Source: Chloroflexota bacterium (GTDB taxonomy: Bacteria; Chloroflexota; Anaerolineae; Aggregatilineales; UBA3940). From it: 10,429 nt of DNA. Below the pieces are notes generated by a model. The model searched no databases and was not told the DNA's origin. It saw only the letters and a list, made by a program, of their open reading frames with translations. Every line of letters starts with the position of its first letter. Position 1 is the first letter of the stretch. Shown here piece by piece: positions 1 to 8,221 of the stretch. The stretch is from contig JAHEME010000021.1 of assembly GCA_024643825.1 (NCBI GenBank), positions 3,573 to 14,001 on the forward strand, written 5' to 3'. The position numbers were made by a program, and so were the translations under genes.

Positions 1-1042
1 CCTGCTGGCCGATGTCGGGGCATACGGTGTGAATTTTCACGACAACGATGTGATACCCATTGACGCGACTCCCAACGACCGCGACAAAATCGTGCGGGAA
101 TTCAAGACGGCACTCAAAGAAACCGGGTTGACCGTGCCAATGGCGACCACCAACCTGTTTAGCGACCCAGCCTTCAAAGACGGTGCATTTACCTCGAACA
201 ACCCGCGTGTACGCGCCTATGCCCTTCAGAAAACCATGAACGCCATCGATCTGGGCGTTGAATTTGGGGCGAGTATATACGTCTTCTGGGGCGGGCGTGA
301 GGGAACCGAGGTGGATGCCAGCCAGAACGGGGCGGATAGTTTGAAGCGCTTCCGTGAGGCCATCAATTTCCTGACTGAGTACGTGCTGGACAATGGATAC
401 GACCTCAAATTTGCATTGGAAGCCAAACCCAACGAGCCACGTGGCGATCTATTCCTGCCAACGACTGGTGCCATGCTTGCATTTATCGCAACGCTCGATC
501 ACTCCGAGATGATTGGGGTTAATCCTGAACTTGCTCACGAGCATATGGCGGGGTTGAACTTCACGCACGCAGTCGCGCAGGCATGGGAAGCTGGCAAGCT
601 GTTCCACATCGATCTGAACGACCAGGCCTTTGGTCGCTACGATCAGGATCTTCGCTTTGGCTCGTACAACCTCAAGAGCGCATTCTTCCTGGTTAAATTC
701 CTGGAAGAAGTTGGCTATGAGGGAAGCCGCCACTTTGACGCGCATGCCTACCGTACCGAAGATTACGAAGGTGTCAAAGATTTTGCCCGCGGCTGCATGA
801 GAACCTATCTGATCCTCAAAGAGAAGGCTGAACAGTTCCATCAGGACAAAGAAATCCAGGCGCTGCTGGCTGAGATTCATGCGGACGATGGCAAACTAAC
901 CAGCATCACAGGCAAATACAGCCCGCAGAACGCTGCGTCATTGAAGAGGCAATCATTTGACCGGGCAGCCTTGGGCGCGCGCAGCGTGCCCTACGAGCGC
1001 CTTGACCAGTTAACGGTTGATCTGCTGCTTGGAGTTCGATAA
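1..1042 (+). CDS. xylA: Xylose isomerase, actinobacterial-type, 5' truncated by window edge
   Basis: Metal-dependent isomerisation of D-xylose to D-xylulose in the cytoplasm. The reading frame is open from base 2 and the window cuts off the start. Taking the GTG codon at 29 as residue 1, I recall the Streptomyces enzyme's key residues and find each at a constant offset of 50: H4 (catalytic H54), W87 (W137), E131 and K133 (E181, K183), E167 and H170 (E217, H220), D195 (D245), D205 and D207 (D255, D257), D237 (D287). All active-site and both metal-site residues are therefore intact. The motifs MATTNLF, WGGREG, KPNEPRGD, MAGLNF and YDQDLRFG are plain to see. About 41 N-terminal residues should lie upstream. 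The internal GTG at 29 is not a start, because the frame before it still matches the family (LLADVGAYG). xylB follows closely, so a xyl operon is likely. The C terminus ends in the family-typical RLDQL...LLG. Confidence 0.96.
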   Translation, partial: LLADVGAYGVNFHDNDVIPIDATPNDRDKIVREFKTALKETGLTVPMATTNLFSDPAFKDGAFTSNNPRVRAYALQKTMNAIDLGVEFGASIYVFWGGREGTEVDASQNGADSLKRFREAINFLTEYVLDNGYDLKFALEAKPNEPRGDLFLPTTGAMLAFIATLDHSEMIGVNPELAHEHMAGLNFTHAVAQAWEAGKLFHIDLNDQAFGRYDQDLRFGSYNLKSAFFLVKFLEEVGYEGSRHFDAHAYRTEDYEGVKDFARGCMRTYLILKEKAEQFHQDKEIQALLAEIHADDGKLTSITGKYSPQNAASLKRQSFDRAALGARSVPYERLDQLTVDLLLGVR

Positions 1043-1079
1043 GGCTGCTGTAAGTGTGATTCTCACCCGCACGTGTGGA

Positions 1080-1084
1080 TGGAG
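1080..1084 (+). promoter_or_regulatory. Ribosome binding site for xylB
   Basis: TGGAG lies 9 bases before the ATG at 1094. It favours that start over the in-frame GTG at 1073 and ATG at 1079, neither of which has a good purine-rich sequence upstream. Confidence 0.5.
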
Positions 1085-1093
1085 CAAGAGCCG

Positions 1094-2629
1094 ATGACGA
1101 GTAAGGGATTCTTACTCGGGTTGGATATCTCGACGACCGGAGCAAAAGCCCTGCTGATTGATGAGGCAGGGCAGGTCATCACCAGCGCCACTACGCCGCT
1201 GACCCTCTCCACGCCACGTCCACTCTGGTCGGAGCAGGATCCGCACGCCTGGTGGAATGGTATCGTCATCAGCATCCGGCAGGTGTTATCTGATGCCAGT
1301 ATCGATGGAAACGCGGTACTTGCCATCGGTCTGACAGGCCAGATGCACGGGTTGGTGCTGCTTGATGCACATGGGCAGGTCCTCCGCCCGGCGATCTTAT
1401 GGAATGATCAGCGTACTGGCGAACAATGCGACGAAATCCGGCGCAGGCTTGGCAGGGAACGCCTGATCCAGATCACGGGCAATGACGCGCTGACGGGTTT
1501 CACTGCGCCCAAGATACTCTGGGTGCAGCAGAATGAGCCAGAACTCTATGAACAGGCTCGGCATGTTTTGCTGCCGAAGGATTATGTGCGGTTTCGGCTG
1601 ACGGGCGAATATGCAATGGATAGGGCCGGCGGCTCTGGCACGATCCTCTTTGATCTCAAGAAGCGCACGTGGTCAGACGAGGTCTTGCAAGCACTCGACA
1701 TCCCCGCCGCATGGCTTCCCCCCACGTTTGAGGGGCCGGAAGTCGCCAGTCGGGTCAGTACGGAAGCCGCTGCCGCAACGGGGCTGGCAGCAGGAACACC
1801 AGTGGTTGGAGGCGGCGGAGATCAAGCCGCGCAAGCGGTTGGTGTCGGTGCGGTCGAACCGGGAATTATCGCCCTGACGTTGGGGACATCCGGGGTTGTG
1901 TTCGCTGCTACGGACGGTCCGTTGATCGAGCCGGAGGGCAGATTGCATGCTTTCTGCCATGCCCTGCCCGACCGATGGCACTTCATGGGTGTGATGCTGA
2001 GTGCAGCAGGCAGCCTCCAATGGTACCGCGAGACATTGGCCCCCGACTCAAGCTTCGACGATCTGGTCAACCCGGCCTCCGGTGTTGCTCCCGGCAGCGA
2101 GGGCCTTTTCTTCCTGCCCTATCTGACGGGTGAGCGAACGCCCCACCCTGATCCGCTTGCGCGCGGCGCATGGGTTGGTCTGACGGTGCGCCATAAACGA
2201 GAACACCTGACGCGATCCGTGCTGGAAGGTGTAGCCTTCGGCCTCAAGGATAGTTTCATGCTCATCCAGGGCGCGGGCCTCGGCGCGATTCGGCAGGTGC
2301 GTGTCTCCGGGGGCGGCGCGAAGAGTGCGCTGTGGCTGCAGATTCTGGCGGATGTATTGAATGCGGAACTGGTTACGGTCAACACCACCGAAGGGGCCGC
2401 GTTCGGCGCGGCGCTTCTGGCCGCGGTCGGAGCCGGGGTTCATGCGGATGTTGCTACCGCATGCGAGACCGCCATCCAACTGACGGGCCAGACCCTGCCC
2501 GGTGACGCAGTAAGTGCGTATGCCGACATCTACCCCCTGTACCGTTCACTCTATCCGGCGCTTAAGGATGAGTTCATTTCGGTGGCAGGGTTGGTTGAAA
2601 AGCAAATAGCGAGATCGGCAAAGGCATGA
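1094..2629 (+). CDS. xylB: Xylulokinase (FGGY family)
   Basis: ATP-dependent phosphorylation of D-xylulose to D-xylulose 5-phosphate, feeding the pentose phosphate pathway. The 511-residue product has the two-domain FGGY layout. The N-terminal phosphate-binding motif is GLDISTTGAK (D11). The substrate-binding MHG lies at 84-86 and WND at 103-105. The catalytic aspartate is D243 in GGGGDQAA, and the ADP-binding GTSG is at 264-267. SFCHALP/WHFM-type and FLPYLTGERTPH segments follow as in E. coli XylB, which it resembles closely along its whole length (for instance LWSEQDP and FTAPKILWVQ). The ATG at 1094 is preferred because of the ribosome binding site; starts at 1073 or 1079 would add 5-7 residues before the conserved beta-strand. 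It lies 51 bases after xylA, and its stop codon overlaps the next start in ATGA, so translation of the following kinase is probably coupled. Confidence 0.95.
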   Translation: MTSKGFLLGLDISTTGAKALLIDEAGQVITSATTPLTLSTPRPLWSEQDPHAWWNGIVISIRQVLSDASIDGNAVLAIGLTGQMHGLVLLDAHGQVLRPAILWNDQRTGEQCDEIRRRLGRERLIQITGNDALTGFTAPKILWVQQNEPELYEQARHVLLPKDYVRFRLTGEYAMDRAGGSGTILFDLKKRTWSDEVLQALDIPAAWLPPTFEGPEVASRVSTEAAAATGLAAGTPVVGGGGDQAAQAVGVGAVEPGIIALTLGTSGVVFAATDGPLIEPEGRLHAFCHALPDRWHFMGVMLSAAGSLQWYRETLAPDSSFDDLVNPASGVAPGSEGLFFLPYLTGERTPHPDPLARGAWVGLTVRHKREHLTRSVLEGVAFGLKDSFMLIQGAGLGAIRQVRVSGGGAKSALWLQILADVLNAELVTVNTTEGAAFGAALLAAVGAGVHADVATACETAIQLTGQTLPGDAVSAYADIYPLYRSLYPALKDEFISVAGLVEKQIARSAKA

Positions 2630-3567
2630 CGGACACTCGCTCCATCGTGTGCCTTGGCATCCTGGTCGCCGACATGGTAGGCCGCCCGGTACGCTCGATC
2701 CCGGACGCAGGGCGGCTGGCGCTGGTGGACGAGATGGGCCTGTATACAGGTGGCTGCGCCATCAATGTGGCGACCACGCTGGTTCGGCTGGGTCTGCCAG
2801 TGGAAGTGATCGGCAAAGTGGGGGCTGACCCGCTGGGAGATTTTCTGGTCAATGCTCTCATGGAACGTGGTATCGGTTCCAGCGGCGTGAAGCGTGCCAC
2901 CCAGGTCGGCACATCATCGACCATGATCATGGTCGATGAACACGGAGAGCGTCGATACATCCACTGCATCGGGGCCAACGCCGATCTGCGCTATGGCGAT
3001 ATTGAGTTGGCGATGGTCAAGGGCGCATCGATTCTTCATATCGCGGGCGCGCTGGTGATGCCGGGTATCGACGGTCAGCCTACTACTGATCTATTGAAGC
3101 TGGCGCAGGCATCGGGCGTCACCACCTTTATGGATACCGTCTGGGACGACACAGGTCGCTGGGCGCGGTTGGAGACCTGCCTGCCCTATCTGGATGCGTT
3201 TGTGCCGACCATCGAAGAAGCACAGGCAGTTACTGGCCTTGATGATCCGCGTGAGGTCGGGCAGAAGCTGCTAGATAGCGGAGTAGGCATCGTGGGGCTG
3301 AAGATGGGCGGGAACGGCTGCCTTGTACTGGATCAGTCAGGAGAGACGATCCGCCTCCCTGCCCACGAGGTCAAGGTCATTGATACCACAGGCGCAGGCG
3401 ATGCCTTTGCCGCTGGCTTTATTACCGGCGTGTGGCACGGCTGGCCGGTGGAACGCACCGCGAAGTTCGCCAATGCCGTAGGGGCGCTATGCGTCACAGG
3501 TATCGGGGCGGCGGGAGGTGTTCGAAGCTTCGATGAGACAGTAGCTTTTATGGAAAACTCTTCATAA
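2626..3567 (+). CDS. PfkB-family (ribokinase-like) carbohydrate kinase
   Basis: Cytoplasmic ATP-dependent sugar kinase of the ribokinase/PfkB superfamily; 313 residues is normal for the family. Visible motifs are the N-terminal substrate-binding segment around GG42-43 and N47 (TGGCAINVA), the fold-typical VIGKVGADPLGD at 61-72, and the C-terminal signature DTTGAGDAFAAGF at 253-265, where D259 is the catalytic base and the GAG forms the anion hole. The ATG overlaps the xylB stop by 4 bases (ATGA), so it is very likely translated with xylB. The exact substrate cannot be read from the sequence. Its position just before a class I aldolase suggests that it makes a ketose phosphate for that aldolase to cleave, as a PfkB kinase and PF01791 aldolase do in the sulfo-EMP pathway (YihV/YihT). 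Ribokinase or 2-keto-3-deoxygluconate kinase activity remains possible. Confidence 0.9.
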   Translation: MTDTRSIVCLGILVADMVGRPVRSIPDAGRLALVDEMGLYTGGCAINVATTLVRLGLPVEVIGKVGADPLGDFLVNALMERGIGSSGVKRATQVGTSSTMIMVDEHGERRYIHCIGANADLRYGDIELAMVKGASILHIAGALVMPGIDGQPTTDLLKLAQASGVTTFMDTVWDDTGRWARLETCLPYLDAFVPTIEEAQAVTGLDDPREVGQKLLDSGVGIVGLKMGGNGCLVLDQSGETIRLPAHEVKVIDTTGAGDAFAAGFITGVWHGWPVERTAKFANAVGALCVTGIGAAGGVRSFDETVAFMENSS

Positions 3568-3607
3568 ACCCTTGGGGGGGGGCGGTTGCCCAACCCCGTT
3601 CACGACT

Positions 3608-3611
3608 GGAG
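3608..3611 (+). promoter_or_regulatory. Ribosome binding site deciding the aldolase start
   Basis: GGAG sits 8 bases before the ATG at 3620. It excludes the frame's upstream TTG at 3572, which would translate the G-run into a glycine-rich stretch unlike the family. Confidence 0.5.
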
Positions 3612-3619
3612 CAGATGGA

Positions 3620-4453
3620 ATGCACAATACTCCACGCCTTCAACGCCTTCTAGGCTCAGATGGAAAATGTTTTGACGTCGCCATTGATCACGGATTCTTT
3701 AACGAAGGCAGCTTTCTCTCTGGCATCGAAGATATGCGCACGGCGATCACGACCATCATTGCAGCTGGCCCGGATGCCATTCAGTTGACCATCGGGCAAG
3801 CGCCAATCCTACAGATGACACCTGGTAAAGCAAAGCCATCCCTGGTCATGCGTACGGACGTTGCCAACCTGTATGGCAAGTCGCTGCCTGACTACATCTT
3901 CAGCCAGATGATCGATGATCCCGTCGAACAGGCCGTCCGACTTGATGCGGCATGCGTTGTAGTCAACCTGTTTCTACTGCCCGACGAGCCGGATGTCTAT
4001 CACCAGTGTATTCAAAATATCTGTCAACTTAAGCCGGAATGTGATCGCGCTGGCATGCCTCTCATGATCGAACCGCTGGTCATGCAGGATAACGCGAGGG
4101 CGGGCGGCTACATGGTGGATGGCGATGTCGAGAAGATCGTCCCGCTCGTGCGGCAGGCCGCCGAGTTGGGAGCCGACATCATCAAAGCCGATCCCACCGA
4201 TGATCTCAGCCAGTATCATCGCGTAGTCGAGGCCGCGGGCGATGCCCCCGTGCTCGTGCGCGGAGGGGGCAAAGCGTCGGAAGAAGAGATCATGCAGCGC
4301 ACCTACGATGTGATGCAGCAGGGCGCTCGCGGGATCGTCTATGGGCGCAACGTGATCCAGCACCCTAACCCGGCAGGCATCACGCGGGCCTTCATGGCGA
4401 TTGTTCACGAAGACGCGACACCTTCTCAGGCGCTTCGCATGTTGAAAGGCTGA
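3620..4453 (+). CDS. Class I aldolase of the DeoC/FbaB(DhnA)/LacD family
   Basis: Schiff-base (metal-independent) TIM-barrel aldolase, 277 residues. The N-terminal barrel strand reads FDVAIDHG (residues 18-25), the hallmark (D/H pair) of the FbaB/LsrF group. The strand-6 motif GADIIKADP places the predicted Schiff-base lysine at K189. The phosphate-binding end is RGGGK at 214-218 and GIVYGRN at 238-244. The substrate is probably a phosphorylated ketose cleaved to dihydroxyacetone phosphate plus an aldehyde, but close relatives include thiolases and transaldolase-like enzymes (LsrF, aroA'-type), so cleavage specificity is inference. The gene follows the PfkB kinase by 52 bases and precedes the dehydrogenase by 7, which places it in the same transcription unit. 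It is not a class II aldolase: the zinc-binding histidine pattern of that family is absent. Confidence 0.88.
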   Translation: MHNTPRLQRLLGSDGKCFDVAIDHGFFNEGSFLSGIEDMRTAITTIIAAGPDAIQLTIGQAPILQMTPGKAKPSLVMRTDVANLYGKSLPDYIFSQMIDDPVEQAVRLDAACVVVNLFLLPDEPDVYHQCIQNICQLKPECDRAGMPLMIEPLVMQDNARAGGYMVDGDVEKIVPLVRQAAELGADIIKADPTDDLSQYHRVVEAAGDAPVLVRGGGKASEEEIMQRTYDVMQQGARGIVYGRNVIQHPNPAGITRAFMAIVHEDATPSQALRMLKG

Positions 4454-4460
4454 CCGCGCT

Positions 4461-5636
4461 GTGACCGCAAGGACAATTAACTTTGGGGTGATCGGGTGTG
4501 GACTGATGGGACGCGAGTTTGCCAGCGCGGCAGCACGATGGGCACATCTTGCCGATCCGAAGACAGGCAAGACATTACCCTTTGCACCGCGAATCACGGC
4601 TGTGTGCGACACGAACCCGGCGATGATGAGCTGGTTTACCGAGAATTTCAATTCCGTCAGTGTGGCGACAGATGACTATCAGGCCCTGCTCTCTGATCCG
4701 AGCATTGAGGCCATTTACTGCGCCGTGCCGCACAATCTGCACGCGTCGCTGTATACCGACATCGTTCGGGCAGGCAAGCATCTACTGGGCGAGAAGCCCT
4801 TCGGGATTGACCTCGCTGCCAACACTGCGATCAACACGGTTCTTGCGAAACATCCCGATGTACTGGTCCGATGCTCGTCTGAGTTCCCGTTCTTCCCGAT
4901 CCCAACCCGGATCATCCAGTGGATACAGGCGGGACGATTCGGACGCATCATTGAGGTCGAAGCCGGATTCTGGCATTCGAGCGACCTCGACCCGAATAAG
5001 CCCATCAACTGGAAGCGCATGATCGATTTGAACGGGGAATATGGTTGTCTCGGCGATCTGGGGATGCACGTCATGCACATCCCCTTCCGAGTAGGCTGGA
5101 ACCCGCAAAACGTGCGTGCTCTTCTCTCCAACATTATCACCGAGCGGCCAGGGCCGGATGGCAAACCGGTACCCTGCGAGACATGGGATAACGCCATCCT
5201 CGCCTGCGAAGCGACCGCAGACGGCGACGTGTTCCCCATGACGATCTCGACCAAGCGCATTGCCCCCGGCGAGATGAACACCTGGTTTATTCGAGTGATG
5301 GGAACGGAGTTCAGCGCAGAGTACAGCACCAAGGATTACAAGCGTGTCAAGACCCTGCCGTATCAGCCCGGCGGTGCGCAGGCATGGCATGTCGAGGATG
5401 TCGGATACAAGTCAGTGTACCCTGCCATCACGGGCGGCATCTTCGAGTTCGGTTTTTCGGACGGCATCCTGCAAATGTGGGCCGCCTTTTGCGATGAGCT
5501 AGTCAACGGCAGAGACGGGATGCAGCAGCCCTTCTACTGCGCGACGCCCTCCGAAGCCGAGCACAGCCATCACCTATTCACAGCAGCACTCGAATCACAG
5601 AAAACAGGGCAGGTAGTCCCTGTGAGTTGGCACTAG
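4461..5636 (+). CDS. Gfo/Idh/MocA-family NAD(P)-dependent oxidoreductase
   Basis: Predicted cytoplasmic sugar or cyclitol dehydrogenase, 391 residues. The N-terminal Rossmann fold opens with GVIGCGLMG (dinucleotide-binding GxGxxG at 12-17), and the acidic residue ending beta-2 in AVCDTN (D50) is compatible with a preference for NAD. The family catalytic lysine lies in EKP (111-113), after GKHLLG. The second domain carries the D199/H203 pair in LGDLGMHVMHIP, which matches the Asp-x3-His proton relay known from inositol dehydrogenase. It starts with GTG only 7 bases after the aldolase stop and has no strong ribosome binding site, so translational coupling is likely. The substrate is unknown; oxidation of an aldose or a ring hydroxyl of the same sugar the cluster degrades is the simplest reading. 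It is somewhat longer than the usual 330-370 residues, mostly because of inserts after strand 1 and in the C-terminal half. Confidence 0.88.
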   Translation: MTARTINFGVIGCGLMGREFASAAARWAHLADPKTGKTLPFAPRITAVCDTNPAMMSWFTENFNSVSVATDDYQALLSDPSIEAIYCAVPHNLHASLYTDIVRAGKHLLGEKPFGIDLAANTAINTVLAKHPDVLVRCSSEFPFFPIPTRIIQWIQAGRFGRIIEVEAGFWHSSDLDPNKPINWKRMIDLNGEYGCLGDLGMHVMHIPFRVGWNPQNVRALLSNIITERPGPDGKPVPCETWDNAILACEATADGDVFPMTISTKRIAPGEMNTWFIRVMGTEFSAEYSTKDYKRVKTLPYQPGGAQAWHVEDVGYKSVYPAITGGIFEFGFSDGILQMWAAFCDELVNGRDGMQQPFYCATPSEAEHSHHLFTAALESQKTGQVVPVSWH

Positions 5637-5676
5637 AAAGTCATTCAAAGCAACTGAGTTCGTAGGGAATACTCTC

Positions 5677-6711
5677 ATGGAAACATACGGTTATCGCTTT
5701 TCGTTTGGCCCCTGGAATATTCACGAAGGAGCCGATCCCTTCGGCCCGACAGTCCGCCCCCCCCGAACCTTCGACGACAAGCTGGCGGTGTTTAGCGAGC
5801 TTGGCTTCGACGCGGTGCAGTTCCACGACGACGATGCAGTACCCAACCTTGATGACAAATCGGCGAAGCAGATCACTGACGAAGCCCGCGCGATGAAGAA
5901 GAAGCTGGAGGATCGGAGCCTGGTCGCGGAGTTCGTTGCCCCCCGCCTGTGGGAAGGTCCTCTGACCATCGATGGCGCATACACATCGAATGATCCTAAG
6001 CAACGCGCCTATGCGATTGACCGCTCCAAGCGCGCGGCAGACATTGGGCGCGAGTTAGGTTGCGACCTGATGGTGCTGTGGCTTGCCCGCGAAGGAACGT
6101 ACATGCGCGAATCAAAGGATGCTGTCAGGGCCACCCATCAGTTGTTGGAAGCGGTCAACGCCATCCTTGCCCACGACCCGACGATGCGCATCGCCATTGA
6201 ACCAAAGCCAAACGAGCCGATGGATTTGGCTTACATTCCAACGATGGGTCACGGGCTGGCGCTGGGGATGCAATCCAGCGACCCGGCGCGTGTTGGCGTG
6301 CTGATGGAAACAGCTCATGCGATCCTCGCCGGGCTTGACCCCGCTGACGAAATCTCGTTCGCGCTCGCCTTCGGAAAACTGTGGAGTGTCCACCTCAACG
6401 ATCAAAATGGGCTGAAATACGATCAGGATCGTTCCTTTGGCTCCATCGATCTGCGGCGTGCCTTCAATCAGGTGCGCGTTCTGGAAGAAAACGAGTACTA
6501 CAAGTCTGGCATGATCGGGTTAGATGTCAAAGCCATCCGCACCCAGCCTGCCGAAATTGCGACCAAGCATCTGCGCAACAGCCTGAGCACCTTCCTGCGA
6601 TTGGTTGAACTAGTTCGCTCGCTGGATCGGAAGCGCATGGCAGAACTCATCGCAGCACGTGATTATGAAGAACTGGACTGGTTGATCGTTAGTCACCTGA
6701 TGGGCAGCTAG
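5677..6711 (+). CDS. Divergent xylose isomerase-like sugar isomerase (paralogue of xylA) with a His metal ligand
   Basis: Xylose-isomerase-like TIM barrel of 344 residues, about 45 shorter than a full XylA. A hand alignment to Streptomyces XylA finds W13 (W16), H50 and D53 (H54, D57), W135 (W137), E175 and K177 (E181, K183), E211 and H214 (E217, H220), D249 and D251 (D255, D257) and D283 (D287). The metal ligand D245 is replaced by H239 (WSVHLND against FHIDLND in the first gene). The XylA Phe/Thr substrate pocket segment (ATTNLF) reads VAEFVAP here, and WGGREG reads WLAREG. The metal site is therefore preserved but altered in a way known from L-rhamnose isomerase and 3-epimerases, and the pocket differs, so a sugar other than xylose is likely. 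AGGGA at 5664-5668, 8 bases before the ATG, supports the start. The gap to the dehydrogenase gene is 40 bases. Confidence 0.85.
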   Translation: METYGYRFSFGPWNIHEGADPFGPTVRPPRTFDDKLAVFSELGFDAVQFHDDDAVPNLDDKSAKQITDEARAMKKKLEDRSLVAEFVAPRLWEGPLTIDGAYTSNDPKQRAYAIDRSKRAADIGRELGCDLMVLWLAREGTYMRESKDAVRATHQLLEAVNAILAHDPTMRIAIEPKPNEPMDLAYIPTMGHGLALGMQSSDPARVGVLMETAHAILAGLDPADEISFALAFGKLWSVHLNDQNGLKYDQDRSFGSIDLRRAFNQVRVLEENEYYKSGMIGLDVKAIRTQPAEIATKHLRNSLSTFLRLVELVRSLDRKRMAELIAARDYEELDWLIVSHLMGS

Positions 6712-6732
6712 CTGTTCCCGGTATCGTTTGAG

Positions 6733-6737
6733 AGGAG
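6733..6737 (+). promoter_or_regulatory. Ribosome binding site deciding a TTG start
   Basis: A perfect AGGAG is placed 8 bases before the TTG at 6746. The in-frame TTG at 6728 would put this sequence inside the gene, so 6746 is the better start. Confidence 0.75.
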
Positions 6738-6745
6738 TCACCAAT

Positions 6746-8188
6746 TTGGCGCAGAGTGCAGCCTTTACCAGTGAAATGATCCGCAGTGAGCTTGAGGAGA
6801 TCGTTGGTCAGGCATACATCTCGACCACGGAAACCGACAAGCTCATCTACTCGACAGACTGGGCATGGATGCCCCAGATGTGGCTGGATCGCGGAGAGCG
6901 GCTTGCCACACCTGACTATATTCTTCACCCTGGCACAAAAGAAGAGATCAGCGCCATCGTGAAGCTCGCCAATCGATTTCGCCTGCCGGTCGTGCCGTGG
7001 GGTGGAGGATCGGGCACGCAAGGCGGTGCGCTGTCGATCTATGGTGGTATCCTGATTGATACCAAGCGACTCGATAAGATCATCGAGATCAATGAGAAGG
7101 CGCTGACCGTCACAGCGCAGGCCGGGATCAACGGTTCCCAGTTGGAATGGGCGCTCAATGAGAAGGGTCTGAGTCTGATGCACTACCCGGCCTCGGCAAA
7201 CTGTGCCACGCTGGGCGGCTATCTGGCTCCACGCGGCTCCGGCACGATTAGCACCAAGTACGGAAAAGCCGAAGACCTTGTGATGCGCTTTGAGGTCGTC
7301 CTCCCCAACGGCGACATCATCCGCACGCCTCATGTCCCCAATCACGCATCTGGCCCGGACTATATGCGCCTCTTCCTCGGCTCGGAAGGTGTCTTTGGCA
7401 TCTTCACTGAGGTCACGATGCAGGTCGATTATCAGCCAGAAGCGCGGCTGCTGCGTGCCGTACTCTTTGAGAGTGTAGCGAATGCCGTCGAAGCGGGCCG
7501 TCGGATCATGACTCGCCGTCTGGACCCGATGGTCATTCGCATGTATGACCCCGGCTCGACTGCTTCCCAGGTGAAACAATTCCTGGGCTATGAGCTAGAA
7601 GGCGCATACATGGTCATCGGCTGGGATGGCGACCCGGATATCGCCGCACTGCAAGAGCAGAAGGGCATGGAGATCTGCACCGAACTCGGTGCGCGCGATC
7701 TGGGCCGTGAACCCGGTGAGCACTGGTGGGAGCATCGCTACGATTTCTACTATCCACCCAAGAGTCTCAAGCTGCCCTGGATGTATGGCACGACCGAGAC
7801 AGTCACCACCTACGACCGTCTCGAAACCCTGTATTACGCCAAGAAGAAGGCCATTGAAGAAACCTACAAAGATCATAACGCCAAATATATCGGCCATTTC
7901 TCGCACTGGTTTCACTGGGGAGCTTCCCTCTACGACCGCTTTATTGTGGAGGAGCCGCCAGAGAATGCACAGGAGGCGCTGCGGCTGCACAACCGTATCT
8001 GGAACACCGCTATCACCACGTCGCTGGAACACGGTGGAATGGTCAACGAACATCATGGCGTTGGGTTGAAACTGGGCCGCTATATGCCGCGACAGTACGG
8101 CGAAGCATGGCCGTTTCTTCAAACGCTCAAGAAAGCCATCGACCCGAACGGGATCATGAACCCCGGCAAGGTTGGATTTGGCTTCTAG
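6746..8188 (+). CDS. FAD-linked oxidoreductase (GlcD/AGPS-like, vanillyl-alcohol-oxidase fold)
   Basis: FAD-dependent dehydrogenase of 480 residues with the FAD_binding_4 domain and the FAD-oxidase C-terminal domain. The pyrophosphate loop is PWGGGSGTQGG (residues 84-94). PASANCATLGGYLA (148-160) and LGSEGVFGIFTEVT (211-224) are the further FAD contacts of the family. The C-terminal NEHHGVG (HHGVG at 436-440) and IDPNGIMNPGK (465-475) match D-2-hydroxyacid dehydrogenases and, in the double histidine, alkyldihydroxyacetone-phosphate synthase. The middle of the chain (roughly 320-400) is rich in Trp and Tyr and may form the substrate lid. The start is TTG at 6746. It is followed after 33 bases by a two-cluster Fe-S protein, so the pair probably forms a complex that passes electrons from the flavin to an Fe-S relay. 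The substrate is unknown; glycolate, another 2-hydroxyacid or a sugar acid are candidates. No signal peptide or membrane segment is apparent. Confidence 0.88.
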   Translation: MAQSAAFTSEMIRSELEEIVGQAYISTTETDKLIYSTDWAWMPQMWLDRGERLATPDYILHPGTKEEISAIVKLANRFRLPVVPWGGGSGTQGGALSIYGGILIDTKRLDKIIEINEKALTVTAQAGINGSQLEWALNEKGLSLMHYPASANCATLGGYLAPRGSGTISTKYGKAEDLVMRFEVVLPNGDIIRTPHVPNHASGPDYMRLFLGSEGVFGIFTEVTMQVDYQPEARLLRAVLFESVANAVEAGRRIMTRRLDPMVIRMYDPGSTASQVKQFLGYELEGAYMVIGWDGDPDIAALQEQKGMEICTELGARDLGREPGEHWWEHRYDFYYPPKSLKLPWMYGTTETVTTYDRLETLYYAKKKAIEETYKDHNAKYIGHFSHWFHWGASLYDRFIVEEPPENAQEALRLHNRIWNTAITTSLEHGGMVNEHHGVGLKLGRYMPRQYGEAWPFLQTLKKAIDPNGIMNPGKVGFGF

Positions 8189-8221
8189 GCACCATACAGC
8201 CAGCGACGAAAAGGAAGCAAT

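Noticed and set aside
29..31. GTG as the real start of a short xylose isomerase
   Set aside because: The frame continues upstream with family-matching residues (LLADVGAYG), and a start here would remove the first barrel strand and W16.
3572..3619. Upstream TTG start giving an extended aldolase with a Gly-rich N terminus
   Set aside because: The extension comes from the G-run, and the ATG at 3620 has a well-placed GGAG and matches the family's N terminus.
3974..4651. 225-codon minus-strand open frame across the aldolase/dehydrogenase junction
   Set aside because: It is antisense to two well-supported genes, has no ribosome binding site that I can see, and has no family motif.
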